The notes beneath the pieces were generated by a model. The model did no database searches. It had not been told where the DNA came from and saw only the letters and a program-made list of their open reading frames with translations. The translations under genes were made by a program, and so were the position numbers. A DNA stretch of 64,000 nt from the NCBI GenBank assembly GCA_037954665.1, contig JBBMOL010000023.1:3906001-3970000 (forward strand). Direction: 5' to 3'. Positions 23,382-37,000 of this stretch are shown here, piece by piece; within the stretch, counting starts at the first letter, position 1, and every line of letters starts with the position of its first letter. The stretch comes from Laguncularia racemosa. Taxonomy: Eukaryota; Streptophyta; Magnoliopsida; Myrtales; Combretaceae.

Positions 23382-26300
23382 ATGGGTAATATGAAGAAGA
23401 TAGTTAAGAAAACAATAGGAGATATGGGTTTCAACACCAGCGGCGGCGTTATCAACTGGTTCCCGGGCCACATGGCTTCCGCCACCCGCGCCATTCGCAG
23501 CCGTCTCAAGCTCGTCGACCTCGTCATCGAAGTCCGAGACTCTCGGGTCCTCTCTCTCTCTTCCCTCATCTGTGTGTCTTTTCTCTCTTCCCTCATCTGT
23601 GTGTCTTTTTGTGTTTGTGTGTCCATCTCTGTCTCTCGGTGTCATTGAATTTTGGAAATACGTTTACATAATTAAACTTATTAGCAGTAGCTTTTTCTTT
23701 GAACATGGACAGATTCCATTGTCATCTGCAAATGCCGATTTACAGCCTCAACTTGCTGGAAAGAGGAGAATCATTGCTCTTAATAAGAAGGATTTAGCCA
23801 ATCCCAATATTTTAAATGTAATTCCTTAACTGATTTATTACTCTTATGCAATTACTATTACAAGCCTTTTATTAATTATAATTTTCATTTTTGGTTGTAG
23901 AAATGGGTTCGGTTTTTCGATTCTGACAAGCAAGATTGTCTTCCTATAAATGCCCATAACCAGAGTTCTGTCAAGAAGGTTAGTTCGCCTGCTGCATTTG
24001 GTTTTCGGTTCTGGTATGTTGTCATTGGTTAGAATATGTAAAAAAAAAATATGGAAGTTTATGCACAGCAGATTTACTTGATGTTTTAAAGACCTGTGAG
24101 TTGAAATATTGACTTGTAAGCACCACACCCACCCTCCCCCCCTCCCAACCCAACTCTTTGGGTAAACAAAGGCGCTTTTGTATGAAACCAACGAGAGCAG
24201 ACGGTAAACAAGAAATAAATAAAGCAATTTACATAAGGGAAATACATTGATTGACGTCAAAGGATCATAATTCATGGGGAATATATAGGTAAGGAACCAA
24301 ATCACAAGGTGGAGATTTGAAATTCTGTTTTCATAGCCCATCTATAACCTTAAGGAGTAGACACTTGTGAATTTATATTAATATCTCTATGTTACTAATT
24401 TATAATGCAAAACAAGGATATTGCACTCTTGTTAAGATTAATTGTCTCAAATGATTATTTATCCAAAAAAAGAAAAAATGATTTGTTCTGTTTCTCAGCT
24501 CTACTGAGAAGACACAGGGTGTGATCTCGAGGGGTTGTGTTTGTTCTGCATGTTTGATCCAGCAATCGCTGTTCTACAAGTTGTAGTGGTGTAATATTTG
24601 CAAGTTGCATATTTACATTAATCACAGTCATCACTTATCCATTTTATTTTAGTGTCCACTTTAACTTAAGTCATTTTGTGTCCTGCATAGCCATGTCAAG
24701 CATCTTCACCATTCTAACAATCACAAGCAAGGAAATAAATCATGGAGTGACTTACCCAACCATGCCTAGAGCTTTAGTCAATCTTCGGGAAGCTCATTGG
24801 GATTAAGCAAGTCACATAAGAAGAGGATGATAGGGTTAGAGTCAGTTATAGGGGTGAAAGATTCAAGAACTACCTTTATTGCTTAACATCCCACTTAGTT
24901 TTCCCGGTCAGTGACCATAGATTCTAGTAGCCATAACTCACTCATTTCGAATCGGATTTTGTAAAATTCGATAGATTCCCAGGGCAAAAATAGTACAGTC
25001 CACATAAAGCTTATGATATCTATTTTTATTAGAATAATAAAATTCCACATTTAACTTGGTCTCATGGGGGATATTGGACAGGACAGTTTCTGTCCTTTTA
25101 GTTTTAGGCATTTTGGTTTTGTTTTCTTGGTTTTAGTTTTCTATGGCCAAGTTGGAGTTATTAAAGAGTTATTTTACTTTAGATTATATATCAGCACTTG
25201 TTTGTCATATATCTTCAGTCCATTGAAGTTTTATACTAGGATTTTGGCAATTCTCATTTAGTCTTTTACAGCATGGTAGATCTTATGATAATTAGTAGTT
25301 TATATCTATTAATATCTGCCAACATAATCATAATTAATTTTAGAAAATCAGTAGATGAAAAGTCATAATTTTTCTTAGAAAATCAATATGTGAGAACTTA
25401 AAATGGGTAATGTAGGGATCAGCCATCATACATAATCCTAACTGTTTTTATGACATTTTTATCCTAGGTTCTCTAGGTAAACAAAGTTCCCTTTGTGTCT
25501 ATTTCCCACTATACTTTTACTAATACATTTTAAGGTAGAAGGATCATCACATACAGGTCCTAATATACACTATAGGGTCCAGTTATATTAAGCATTTCAA
25601 GATAAAATTTAGCTTCATGTACATTTATCAAGTAAAAGTGTCATTTAATGTTGGTACATGTCCCTATGGATTCATGCTCATGCACAATATTAACTTATCA
25701 ACTGCATCAAAATCTTACAGAAGTAGGCTTTTACACCTAATGGTGGTGGTGTGGCCTGTGATAAAGGGCTTGGAAACTCTGTGCTCCTTCCCATGTTGAT
25801 AACTTCTGGCCTTCTAAATTGGTTGTACAAACACACCAATTGGAATGGTGGTGGTTTGGTTAAGTCAACTTAGAAACCCTTAGTTTTAGTGCACTTAAGC
25901 TGGGATTTTCGGTATTTTTAGAGAGTGAGACTTGGTTAGGAGTTTATTCAGGTAGATAAATAGACATATGATATTGTAGGGAAAATTTGGTGATGGTTGA
26001 TAGGGGATTAAACCGCCAAAGTAGCGGTGCAAGATGGGTAAGAGAGAGGCATCAATTGGAAAAAAAATACTAAGAGGGAGGGGGTTGAGTTGATGTATGA
26101 GTTTTTCAAAATGGAATTGCATTACTCTTTGTTAATTAGTTTCGTGCATATTAAATTCTGACCTTACCCAAGAGTAGTTTCGTGCATATTAGATGATCAC
26201 AGTGCAGTGAGGTGGTTTGACACTTGGCGTGATGTTTCTTTTCAGTGTGCAAATAGCTTAAATCCTATGGTGCATGGCCTATTAAGTATAAGGGAACATT

Positions 26301-29300
26301 CTTGCATAGATGTGATTTCATTAGTTATAGGGCATTCATTAACGTGATTTAGGGTGGCTAAAGTTGGAGTCTTTTGCTGTCATTTCTCAAGCATTGAAAG
26401 ATTCTAGCAACATAATTGGGAAGTTGCTGTTTTTGAGGAGATTATCACAATTAAAGAAGCATCACTGGAGAATGCAAAGGTCTTCACTCCCCGTGTCCAC
26501 CTCTAAGCTCCTACTACCCAATCTAAATGACATATACCGATATTACCATCCTGTCTGGCTTTGTGTCAAAGATTAGCTTGCAAATTCGAGGAAAAACTGT
26601 AGAGATGTGAGAAAAACCAGGGCTCAATGAGATTTTCTCCCAATACCTCCAACAAACAAGTTGTCAAACATTAAATGCTATGCACAAACAATCCAATGAA
26701 ATGCAAGTGGTAACTGGTGCATGGTACGCATTTTTAACACCTTCCAATGCTGGGGTTAGGGATTAACAAACGACACGTCAGCCACAAGTGCATTCCAAGT
26801 AAGTGTTTCCTTGAGCGTTGGCCTCCTTGAAACCTCAGCATATGGTGAAAAACCTAATCCTTTAGCTATTTACCAAGTGCTGTCAACTTTTGTGTATTTA
26901 TATAACAAGAAAAAAGGTTATGTTGATGCACATACAACTAATTGTTCTTCTGTATGTGCTTTGTCTGAACACGTGACATGTGCATGCACTCCTAGCCTAC
27001 TATATTGCTGGATGCATTAGAATGTTTTTGGTGTAATTTCAATTCTCCTAATTTGTTGGAATATTTATGAGTATAACTCTCTGATCAGAATGGGAGAGAT
27101 TATTTTAGCTTTTATTGTGTCATTGATTTCTGTTTTTTCTCTGCCTAATAGCTTCTTGACCTTGTGGAGTTCAAACTAAAGGAAGTGATATCAAGGGAAC
27201 CTACACTCCTTGTCATGGTGGTTGGTGTTCCAAACGTTGGCAAATCAGCTCTAATCAATTCAATACATCGAATTGCATCTGCTCGCTTTCCTGGTAACTC
27301 TCTCTCTCATATGAGTTTCTTGGGGGATTAAGGATTGAGGTTGTTGGAGGTTTTGCTGATATTGTTATGTCAAAAGGTGGCATGGAAGTTAATGTGCTTT
27401 GACACAATGTCTCTTTTTTCTTATAGTGGAAGAAAAGATTAAGCGAGCAACAGTAGGACCCTTGCCTGGTGTTACTCAAGATATTGCAGGTTACAAGGTA
27501 CATATTTCAAAAATTAATATCCAGCAGCTTTTTGGCATAGATAATAGGCCCTCAACCAACCACATCAGTTTTACTGTTGTGAGTTTGCTGCATTTGTCCC
27601 CCTGTCCAGCCAAATTGAAGTCATGTCTTGTTTAACTTCCTATTTAGGTTTCTGATACTATGTCTGGATTAAATTACAGATTGCCCATAAGCCTAGCATA
27701 TATGTTCAGGACACTCCTGGCGTGCTGGTACCTAGTATACCGGATATCGAGACAGGGTTAAAGCTGGCTCTTGTAGGTTGACTCTAATCACTATGTTGCT
27801 TCTTCTCCCCTATCCTACTGCTTTTTGGAATTTACCTATTTTAAAAATTGGTTTAATTACAAAAAGTGTGCCTGAGTTTTTTTACTTTTTCATTTTGCAT
27901 ACCTATGTTACTTCTTTTTTTAGTTACATAAACTGAGGTTATTAAATTAAAAAGAAATAACATGGAAGTGAAAAACACGAAATGTTAGATTATGTAACTG
28001 AAAAGAGAAATAACACAAGTATGCAAAATAAAAATACGCAAAAACTCAGGTATGTTCTATGTAATTAACCATTTAAGTTCTCTCTATGATAAGATATGCT
28101 TTATTCTTTTACCTGTATCAATGCTCTTTGCAAAATTGCTATGGATGTGAGCCTGTGCATAACAACCTTTGGCATCTATTGAAGTAAATCTGTTCTAGAT
28201 TTGTGGTAAGATAAGCAGCTAATATTTGTTGCATCTTCTATCTTTTAACACTCTTGAGTCTTGACCAATATTTATTTATATCATCAAAATGTATCTTTGA
28301 TCTGAAAGTAATTGTCACAACTGGGCTTTCGTGACTGGAATAACAGCCGAGGAGACACTCGGTGACATCTAAAAGGGGTGGTTGCTATTATGAAATGTAA
28401 AGGAGGTTCTAATGATAGGTTTCCTTTTTTTTACCTCTCCTTTTTTTGCTAGCAGAAGGGCATTATCGTTATTGATCTGTTTTCCTCCAAGTACATGAAC
28501 CATCCTCTTAGGGACATGTACAGGTTTGTCCAGATTGTATAGTGTAGATGGCCCCAAGAATTAGTTTGTTGCCATCTCCATCCAAGAACTTTCTAAGAGT
28601 GTTCTTCGGTTTTAACCATCAGGTTGAGCTTGCTCACAAGTTCAAGCAGCTCTCTTTCTTTGCCTCTTCATAGTCACTATTTGATTTAAATATGCAATTA
28701 ACTGCTGGAAAAGTGTAAGCCAGTTAATATCGAGGTGGTTTTATATTTATACCTAATGCGACACCGATTGAAACTTCTTATGTGGAAAAATTAATGGGGG
28801 GGGGGGGGGGGGGGGGGGGAAGACTGATGGCTGGGAAATTCAAAGTTAGATTTTACATCCAGGACTGAAGATCTAAAAGCTAAAGCTATTAGATAAAGAT
28901 GTGATTTTGTACTCATAATTTTGACAATCTTTTACAGAAAAATGGATCTGCATTTTATGCAGTTGATTTTCTGGATATATTTTTGTTCAAGCCTAATTTA
29001 CGGACAATAGTAAGACGATACAATAACAATCCATGCACATATGACTATTTAGATATATTATGGTTCCTTTGGCATGTTTATCTCTCTAATAAGTTTTGGT
29101 TAAGTTGATTTGTTTATTATTATTGGTGGATTTTCTCAATGTTCGGTCATTCAAACAATAAATTGTCATTGCAGGTTCTGTTAAAGACTCAGTGGTGGGT
29201 GAGGAGCGCATTGCTCAATATTTGTTAGCAGTACTGAATACTAGAAGCACTCCTCTTCACTGGAAACACTCCAATAACAGAAGAATGGAGGGCATTACAT

Positions 29301-30617
29301 ATGGATCAACACAAAAACATGAATATAACCTTAAAGACCTTCGACCAAATAGAAAGAAGCCACCAAATGCTTCAGATATTTATTACATAGAGGTATCAGT
29401 CTCCCATGCTTTATCCATATATGTTCTTGTCTTTGGGTCCATCAAAAGATAAACTTAAAACCATGCATATTTTGACCATATCAAACTTTTAGATCAATTG
29501 GTTATAGCATCAAACTTAACATCTATGGGAGTGGAAGGTATTAAGTTTCACCTCGTTCCACCCCCAGTTGATCGTTCCATGTGATTGGACTTCAATCCAT
29601 ATTTTATCTCATGCATCAGGAGCAAAATTAAAGAAAAATATAACTACATATTTTTCCTTAGTTTGCTTTTTGATCAATTAATCGTGGATTGTACTGTCTA
29701 TGGAGCACTTGAAAGCTGGCTGAACTGCCAAAAAGTAGAACAGAAGAGAAGTAAAAACAACTAGTTAGTGTATCATTGAGTGATGGATCCCATCTTGAGC
29801 CCCTCGATCTTTATCACAAATGAATTTTTACAAAGAACAATTACTAATTATTACACATACTTTTAAGAGGAACTGTGATTTTTTTTTGTTTTTTTTAGTG
29901 CTATGGCTTTTTTGGGGCCAGCCATGAAGGAGCATTCTTTCTGTTGCTAGTAGTGGTTGAGGGACTAACCCCCCCTGGAGTTAATCCAGTTCAAATGAAT
30001 GATGATATTCTCATGAAGCATTGTTCTTTGTTGGAGCCCCTTCAAAAAAATTCCAGTTCATTGAGGAGTGCAGCTCTGCCAACTGTTCAAGCTTTACCCT
30101 TTTCCCCCTCTTTTCTTTTATTGCAAATTGATCAATTCTTTGTTCGAGACCATGCAATCTTGATTAACCTCCTTTGTTACATTTTAATGGTGCTTAAGTA
30201 CTCAGCATATCATAATAATTCTATATTTTCTGGCATCCCTTGAAATCCTTGTATTTTGTGTGGAGTTGCATTTTTTCTTGATAGCTTGGTATGTTCCTAT
30301 GTCATTTGTCATTTTCACGAGTTGATTAAATGCTGTGGTCCTCATACATATTATAATTGCGACAGGATCTTGTAACAGAGGTCCAGCGTGCACTATATAC
30401 GACATTGTCTGAATTTAACGGAAATGTGGAAGACGAGAACGATTTGGAGTGTCTCATAGAGCAGCAGTTTGAGCAACTGCAGAAGGCACTGAAGATACCT
30501 CACAAGGCGTCTGAAGCTCGCCTCATGGTATCAAAAAAGTTTCTTACTTTATTTAGAACCGGTAAACTTGGTCCTTTTATCCTTGATGATGTCCCTGAAG
30601 TCATTTCTCTCTCATGA
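23382..30617 (+). CDS. DGP2: DAR GTPase 2-like, circularly permuted GTPase (RbgA/Mtg1 family), mitochondrial
   Basis: Eight exons join in frame: 23382-23546, 23713-23817, 23901-23978, 27152-27293, 27427-27497, 27680-27776, 29175-29392, 30366-30617. All introns are GT-AG. The product is 375 aa, close to what I recall for Arabidopsis DAR GTPase 2. GTPase motifs occur in permuted order: G4 NKKD (residues 79-82), G1 GVPNVGKS (141-148), G2 GPLPGVT (174-180), G3 DTPG (198-201). The C-terminal domain includes NDLECLIEQQFEQLQKALK. WFPGHMASATRAI (26-38) is the family hallmark. Relatives bind the large ribosomal subunit and help its late assembly in organelles; mitochondrial location is inferred from the family, and the N-terminus shows no strong presequence. 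The eponymous DAR is DSR (53-55) here. Intron 3 is 3173 nt. A decayed partial copy lies upstream at 21572. Confidence 0.93.
23979..27151 (+). other. Intron 3 of the GTPase gene
   Basis: Long intron (3173 nt) without a supported gene. The first 300 bp are shared with the duplicate fragment at 21789-22095. 24120-24160 is C-rich. 24860-24990 has words typical of retrotransposon LTRs (CATAACTCACTCATTT), but I cannot define an element. The ORFs seen inside are unconvincing. Confidence 0.6.
27844..28074. mobile_element. Foldback MITE in intron 6 of the GTPase gene
   Basis: The left arm (27844-27935) and the reverse complement of the right arm (about 27985-28074) match over roughly 90 bases with scattered differences. 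Shared blocks include TTTTGCATAC, CCTGAGTTTTT and AGTTACATAA, around a loop of about 45-50 bp. Length is 231 bp and there is no coding capacity. Terminal sequences are close to AAATTGGTTTAATTAC; a target-site duplication is not clear. It lies wholly within intron 6 and would form a long hairpin in the pre-mRNA. Confidence 0.8.
28796..28819 (+). repeat. 24-base G run in intron 6
   Basis: Uninterrupted G run on the coding strand of the GTPase gene, about 355 bases before exon 7. A homopolymer of this length is prone to sequencing and assembly error. Confidence 0.8.
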
Positions 30618-32163
30618 TTGATAAAAATCTTGAAGGATTCCAAGTCAAGCGAATACCTTCATTGCTTTCATAGAGTGGCCAAATAGTTATTTGTAAAAAT
30701 TATTTGTATCATGGTCAATAATTCATGTTAAGATCATTGGCTGTCTTTATTCATCTGTAGTGGCTTCCATCAATTTTGAAGTTGGAACTTTATATAATGA
30801 TAGAGAAGAACTGATTATAGGGAGAAATTTCCCAATACCCATTGAAAATCCATGCCTGTCAAACTGAATACCAGAAAACTTGGTTCCAGAGAAGAGCGCT
30901 TAAGATCGTCTGTGGACTTTTGTTGCTCTCCATGGCGCTTTTGGACTTTATTTCTCACCATGACTAGAAAACTTAGGACCACACTTTGAATTTCTCCTTT
31001 TTTTTCTTTTCTTTTCTTTCTTCCCACGTTGTATATCAGTTCTCTCTCGGAGTATTTGTTTGTAATATAATGATAATTCTTGTTACCTAGTTGACGAGAC
31101 TCTATATTCCCGCTTCCTAGTAGGAGAATTTTTCTGACTGGGTGCCCTTAAGCTTTCTTATCTTTATCACCCAAAAAATAAGGAAATATTATTATTATTT
31201 GATATTAATATTTATTGGAATAAACAAGTCCCCAACACGAAAGAGGACTTGTGTTAAAGAAACATGACAAACGGTACAAAATTCGCTCAAACATAAAATT
31301 ACATTCTCCCTATTTTTAATAAAAAAAAAATTCCATACGAAAACCCGAAGGTAATTAAAAAAAAAAAATTAACCCTGAAATTCCTTGTATGCATGCGCGC
31401 CTTCGAAAATGGAAAAGAGTGATCTATCAGCACTTTTCAGCACCAATCATCCAATATCTTTTTTCTTTTTTTTTTAGATTAACATATCATGTTTCATGTT
31501 TAGGTTTTAAATGGATTTGTATTAAAAAATGTCAATCCATATTACTAACACAATTTATTTATTAATTATGATTAAAATCCTAAACTAGTAATCCGACCAT
31601 TTAATAACTATGTTTTGTATTTGGATTAAACTCATTTATCAAATATAAAATTTTTCTAAAATAAATATATCATGATTATAAAGTATTTATATGAAAAGTA
31701 CATTTGTAGTGATTAATCTCCTTATTCTTTAGAATACAAGCTACTACTATGAAACTTAGTGAGTACAATCAACTATTGTTGAGAATTTCATTTTCGGACT
31801 ATAAATAAACAAGAGGTAAACACCATAAAGAGAAAGTGTACTTACTATAAAAACAACTTTTTTGTTATTTTTAGTTTGCTAAATATTTACAACGAAAACT
31901 ACATTAAAAATTATAAAATAATTGAAAAAATATTTTTCTAGTTTTCAAATAAATGTACAAATAAGTCCAATAGAAGCATATTAGCTTGAAAATTTCACCA
32001 TAATGTCTAATTTTGAATGCTATGTAAATAACTTAAACAAAATCTTGTGATACAATTGTTTTGTTGAGTTAAAGAACCGAATGTCATGACTTACAAAAAA
32101 TTCAAAAACTAATTTATACACCAAATTTGATTTCTACTAATTATACTAAGTGGTTTTATCAAT
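30618..32163. other. 3' UTR and intergenic region after the GTPase gene
   Basis: Probable 3' UTR, with polyadenylation-like words TCAATAATTC near 30713 and TAATATAATGATAA near 31060. From about 31170 it is AT-rich with no gene, ending at the target site of the LINE at 32164-32180. Confidence 0.55.
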
Positions 32164-32341
32164 AAAGTTGGGTTTGAATAAGGGCTTTTGACGAGAGTTT
32201 AGAGTGAGAAAATGCTCTCTCCTCTCTCTACCTTTTGCCCCAACCTACACCTCTAGAGGACCACTTCCTTTAGGCAACCCCACACACTTACCCGAAACCA
32301 CCTCCACCTACCTAACCCATCCGCAACCCACCACACTGCCA

Positions 32342-33990
32342 CTAGACAAAATGGATTTCTCTGGAAATTCGAATACCACCACAATTAGCACGTCTCCAAA
32401 GGTAAAGTGCAATGGTTGCCTAAAAAAGGAAAAAGCAAAAGTTACTTTTGCTCCTTCAAAAAGCAACCAAGTAGGCAAAGCCAAAAGTGGAAATTTGGAA
32501 CCTTGTGCCAAGTCAACCAAGGAGATCTTGCAGCAAGGTTGTCCCCACTTGTATGCCTGCCCCACCAATGACAAGCCGTAGCAGCCTCCTGCCCTATTTG
32601 TCCCCAAAACCACCTTAGGAGATGTCATGGGTCTCCAGGAAAACGAAGTGAACTGAAACCACCATCCGCTGACCACACCAACACCAAGTCGTATGCAACT
32701 GCTTGTGCGTCCAGTCATCCCACATCCAATGCATCTAGCCATACCGCATGCAACGCTGCTTTCCAGCTCCGGTTCATCCCTCCGGCGAGCAGGGGCCCCA
32801 ATCCCCTGGTGACTATTCTACTTGCGGTAGAGGAGCATGGAGCAAACTACTAGGAATTCACCCTTGTTGGATATTTCCTAGGTCGGAAAATACCTTACCA
32901 ACTTGTTAAAACAACGGCTTTCCGTTTATAGAAGGAAAATGGAATCTTAGATGTCCTAGGTAGCAAGGAGGTGTGTTCTACTTTAGGTTTGCTCAAGGGA
33001 CAGACCTCACGCCCATTTTGGAGAAGTATTGGCACTTTGCTTAAAGGTTCCTTACGCTACACAAATGGCGAAGGGGATTACCGCTTGACAAGCCTCAGCC
33101 CACCAACATGCCGATTTAGGCATAACTAAATGCTATCCCTTATGAATTTCTAACCACGGATGGGATTAGTCATATTGCAAGCGATGTAGGAATCCCCCTC
33201 AAAGTCGATACCCTCACCATGTCATGGCAAAGGGCTAACCATGCTAGAATACTAGTGGAGATTGATGCGCGGGATGAACTTGTAACCCATGTGGAGGTGG
33301 AAAGGGCTAATGGTAGGATTGCTTTAATACATGTTGAATATCAAAGGTTGCCCCCTAGGTGTGGCGAGTGCAAGGTGTTTGGCCACAAGTGTGTGGCCAA
33401 GCCCCAAAACCATAACCTCAAGCGGTACCTAACCGGCACACAACCAATGGGGAGCAATGGAAGCTAATCCGTCGTTCTGGAAAAGGGAAAAGGATGGCAA
33501 GTGTTAAGGGGGTTGGAGCGGACCTTCAACCGAGTACCCCAAGCTGTCGTGGGATAGGGGAAGATAAGAAGGAAGCAAAGGAGGTCCCTCATGTCGAAGG
33601 CACCCTGTATGAGGAGACAAGGGGCAGGGAAATCTAGAAAGAATCCCTTATTTGAGCTGCACAAGGAGGATGCAATGGAGCCAAATGTGGTCGTGCAAAC
33701 TGCGGAGGAAGTTGCGAATAGCTCTTTCGATGGCAAGGAAGTTGAAAGCATAACTCCTTCCATATCCACGAATGCAAGGGAGCGCAAAGGTGCTGATCAA
33801 GTGGGATCTAGGGCATGCGTTAGAGGGGAGAAGGAGGTAGAGTTGGATGAACTTGAGAACACACCCCTCTCCAAACTGATATCCTAATTACACCAAGCGC
33901 CCGGTAGCTCCTCTAAAAACAGTAAAGGTTCTACATCCTCTAGCCGGCAGAAAAAGAAGCAACGCAAAAGGAGAAGAACCTTTACCTAGC
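32342..33990 (+). pseudogene. LINE 1 ORF1 remnant
   Basis: Fragments in shifting frames: N-terminal basic part (32342-32581); DUF4283 region in 32860-33280 with P-Y-E-F-L-T-T-D-G-I-S-H-I-A near 33139; a CGECKVFGHKC zinc knuckle at about 33361-33393; and a C-terminal tail with ENTPLSKL followed by a KKKQRKRRR block at 33950-33985. The tail is also present in the second LINE. ORF1 proteins bind the element RNA; this one cannot be made intact. Confidence 0.75.
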
Positions 33991-34011
33991 AACTACGAAT
34001 TTCCCACCCCA

Positions 34012-37000
34012 TGTACATAGCAATTTGGAATACACGGGGATTAAGTGACCCCATAAAGGTTGTAGAAGTCCGGAGAACTTGTGAAGCCCAAGGAATAAGT
34101 CTTATTAGTCTCCTTAAAACGAAGCTCAACCCTTCTAATGAAGACACCATTAAGAACGTAATGGGGTGTCAATGGTAGGCGTGGATTAATACAGCTGCAA
34201 GAAAACGTATTTGGATAGCATGAAGCCGAGGGACTGGAATGTTAGGATGGAGCGAGAACACACACAATATGTGCATTGTGCAACAACCAACGTACGTAAC
34301 AATATAAATTTAGCTATGACATTCATCTATGGATCTAATAGTGACTAGGAAAGAAGATCATTATAGCTAAAGCTTAAGGACTTAGCGCCTTCAATGAGCT
34401 CTTGTCCTTGGGTAGTATTAGGTGATTCCAACACCACAAGATACCTCTCGGAAAAGCAGGGGGGAAACATGAGGATAACCGAAGCTATGGCTGACTTCCA
34501 AAACTGCATTGCAATTGTGGAATTGGAAGATTTGAGACAATCGGGAGATCTCTTAACTCAGTCCAACAAACAAGTGACAAACCCTATACTAAGGAAGCTT
34601 GATAGGATTATGGTTAATCATTGCTAGCTTAGCTCCCTTCAAAGAACACAGGCCAAATTTCTACCACCTATGTTATCGGATCACTCACTAGCAGTCATAC
34701 ACTTTGATTACGAGCATGGGGATAGGAAGACCCCCTTTAATTTTTTTCAACTTTTGGGTGGATCACAGGGACTTTAAGGAAATAGTGAGTAGTGGCTGGA
34801 AGGGAGAAGTGAAAGGTTCCAAGATGTTTTAAGTGGTGAAGACACTAAAACAACTCAAGATGGCATTTAAAGCCTTGAACGGATCAAAATACTCTGACCT
34901 ATCTAGCGGTTTAAGGCTGCAAAGGATCACTTAGCCCAAGTCCAATCAAGGATGCTTGTCGTGGGTACCTCAACTTGCATAGAGGAAGAAAAGGCTACCT
35001 TTAAAGCATATTACCTCCTATAAGGGGTTGAGGAGAGCTTTTATAAGCAAAAGTCAAGAACCAAGTGGTTGAAGCTGGGGGATAAAAACACCTCATACTT
35101 CCATAAAGCAATGAAAAGCCTACATAATAGAAGTGTCGTGTACCAACTGACTAGGGAGGATGGTAGTGAGGCAATTGGAGAAGATGAAGTGCATGCCCTA
35201 ATAGTTGGCTACTTCCAGCAGCTTTATGACAAGCCCCCTACACTTGGCAACTTAGAGGACATTGGAGACATGGTGACGTGGACTCTAAGTAAGCAGCAAA
35301 GCAATGAGCTTGATGCCCCATACACAGATGAGGAGATAAAATGGGGTTTTACATCTCAAGCTAATGAAAAAGCACCAGGTCCAGATGGGTACACGACCAG
35401 ATTCTTTAAAGAGGCTTGGGGAACCATTGGCAATGACTTAATTGCAGTAACGAGAGAATTTCTTATGTAAAGCCACCTACTCAAGCAAATTAATGCCACA
35501 ATCATATCCTTAGTACCAAAGGTGGCAAATCCTACCAAGATGGGGGATTTTCGGCCCATTGCCTGCTGCAATGTACTCTACAAGGCAATCTCCAAGGTCC
35601 TTGCTACATGCATCAAGAAGGTCTTGCCATCTTTGGTTGGAAGGGAACAGTCAGCCTTCATCCCAGGAAGAAGGATAACAGACAACATCTTCATTGCGTA
35701 GGAGTTGATGGTAAGGTACCACTCGCAATCGGGATCACCACGATGCACATTAAAGGTAGACCTACAAAAAGCCTATGATACTATACATTGGGATTTCCTA
35801 CTAGCAGTCCTAAAAGCGATGAAGTTCCCTCACCACATATGTGCTCTCATTTCACAGTGCATCACCACCCCTATGTTTTCATTAACATAAATAGTGAATT
35901 GATTGGTTTTTTTGCGAGTAAGAGAGGATTGAGACAAAGGGACCCTATTTCCCCCTATCTATTTGTACTGGGTATGGAAGTGCTCTCCACATCACAGAGG
36001 AGGCTAGCCTCTAACCCTCAATTTTCACTTCACTAGCACTGCAAATATGAGAAACTAATCCATCCCTGCTTTGCAAACGACCTACTTATATTCACATATG
36101 GGAATGTTGACTCCACACGACTAGTCATGAGACCTTACAACATTTTCAAACCATTTTAGGACTGGAGGCTAACAATGATAAAAGCAGTATATTCTTCTCC
36201 AATGTCACATCGAGTAACCCGAGAGAACATCCTTTGTGCCACTCGATTTCGTGAAAAGGAGTTGCCAGTACGCTACCTAAGGGTTTCGCTCATATCCTCG
36301 AAGCTCAGGAAGGTAGATTGTGAGGCACTCTTGGAAAAGATCTTAGCACACATCACCTCCTAGATATCCAAGTACCTGTCTTACGTGGGTCGGCTTCAAT
36401 TGGTAAAGTCGGTCTTATTCTCCATGTAGGTATACTGGTCCTCAGTGTTCATTCTCCCAAAGTCTGTCATATCAAAAATCGACAAGTTACTTAGGAACTT
36501 CTTATGGAGCGGGCAACCTAACACATATACCAAGGCCAAAGTGAGTTAGGAGAATGTATGCAAACCAATGCGGTGTGGCGGGCTGGGAATCTCAAACCTA
36601 ATTCGGTGGAATAAGGCTATCCAGATTAAGCACATTTAGCACCTATGCAAGGAGGGACTAAAGAGCATATGGCCAAAATAGGTACATACTACTCTACTAA
36701 AAGGGAGAGCTTTTGGTCTACTAAGGCACCTGCTCTATGTTCATGGTCCTGAAGGAGGTTGCTGAAATAGAGGATTGAGGTTCGAAGTTGTTTTTAATGG
36801 GAACCCAACAATGGGTTAAAGATATCACTCTAGGCAGACTATTGGCTCTCGATAGGTCCCTTAGATATAATATTCAGTGCCAGAGAGAGGGGCAGCACGG
36901 GATTCCCCCCAACAATGAAACACTATTCCTTAATGAATGATAATGAATGGAGTATACCAGCTACTCCGTTTTGGAGCAACATCCATATACCAGCCTCCCC

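Noticed and set aside
23091..23645. 184-codon minus-strand ORF and overlapping frames
   Set aside because: Antisense of exon 1 and intron 1 of the GTPase gene plus a poly(A) tract. Composition is biased (Arg/Glu repeats, Phe run) and there is no family resemblance.
361..24283. Same 2.19-kb offset for the tandem unit at the left and for the gene duplication
   Set aside because: The two regions share no sequence, so the equal spacing looks like coincidence.
29944..30243. 99-codon plus-strand ORF after exon 7
   Set aside because: Lies wholly in intron 7 (29393-30365), and the flanking exons join in frame without it.
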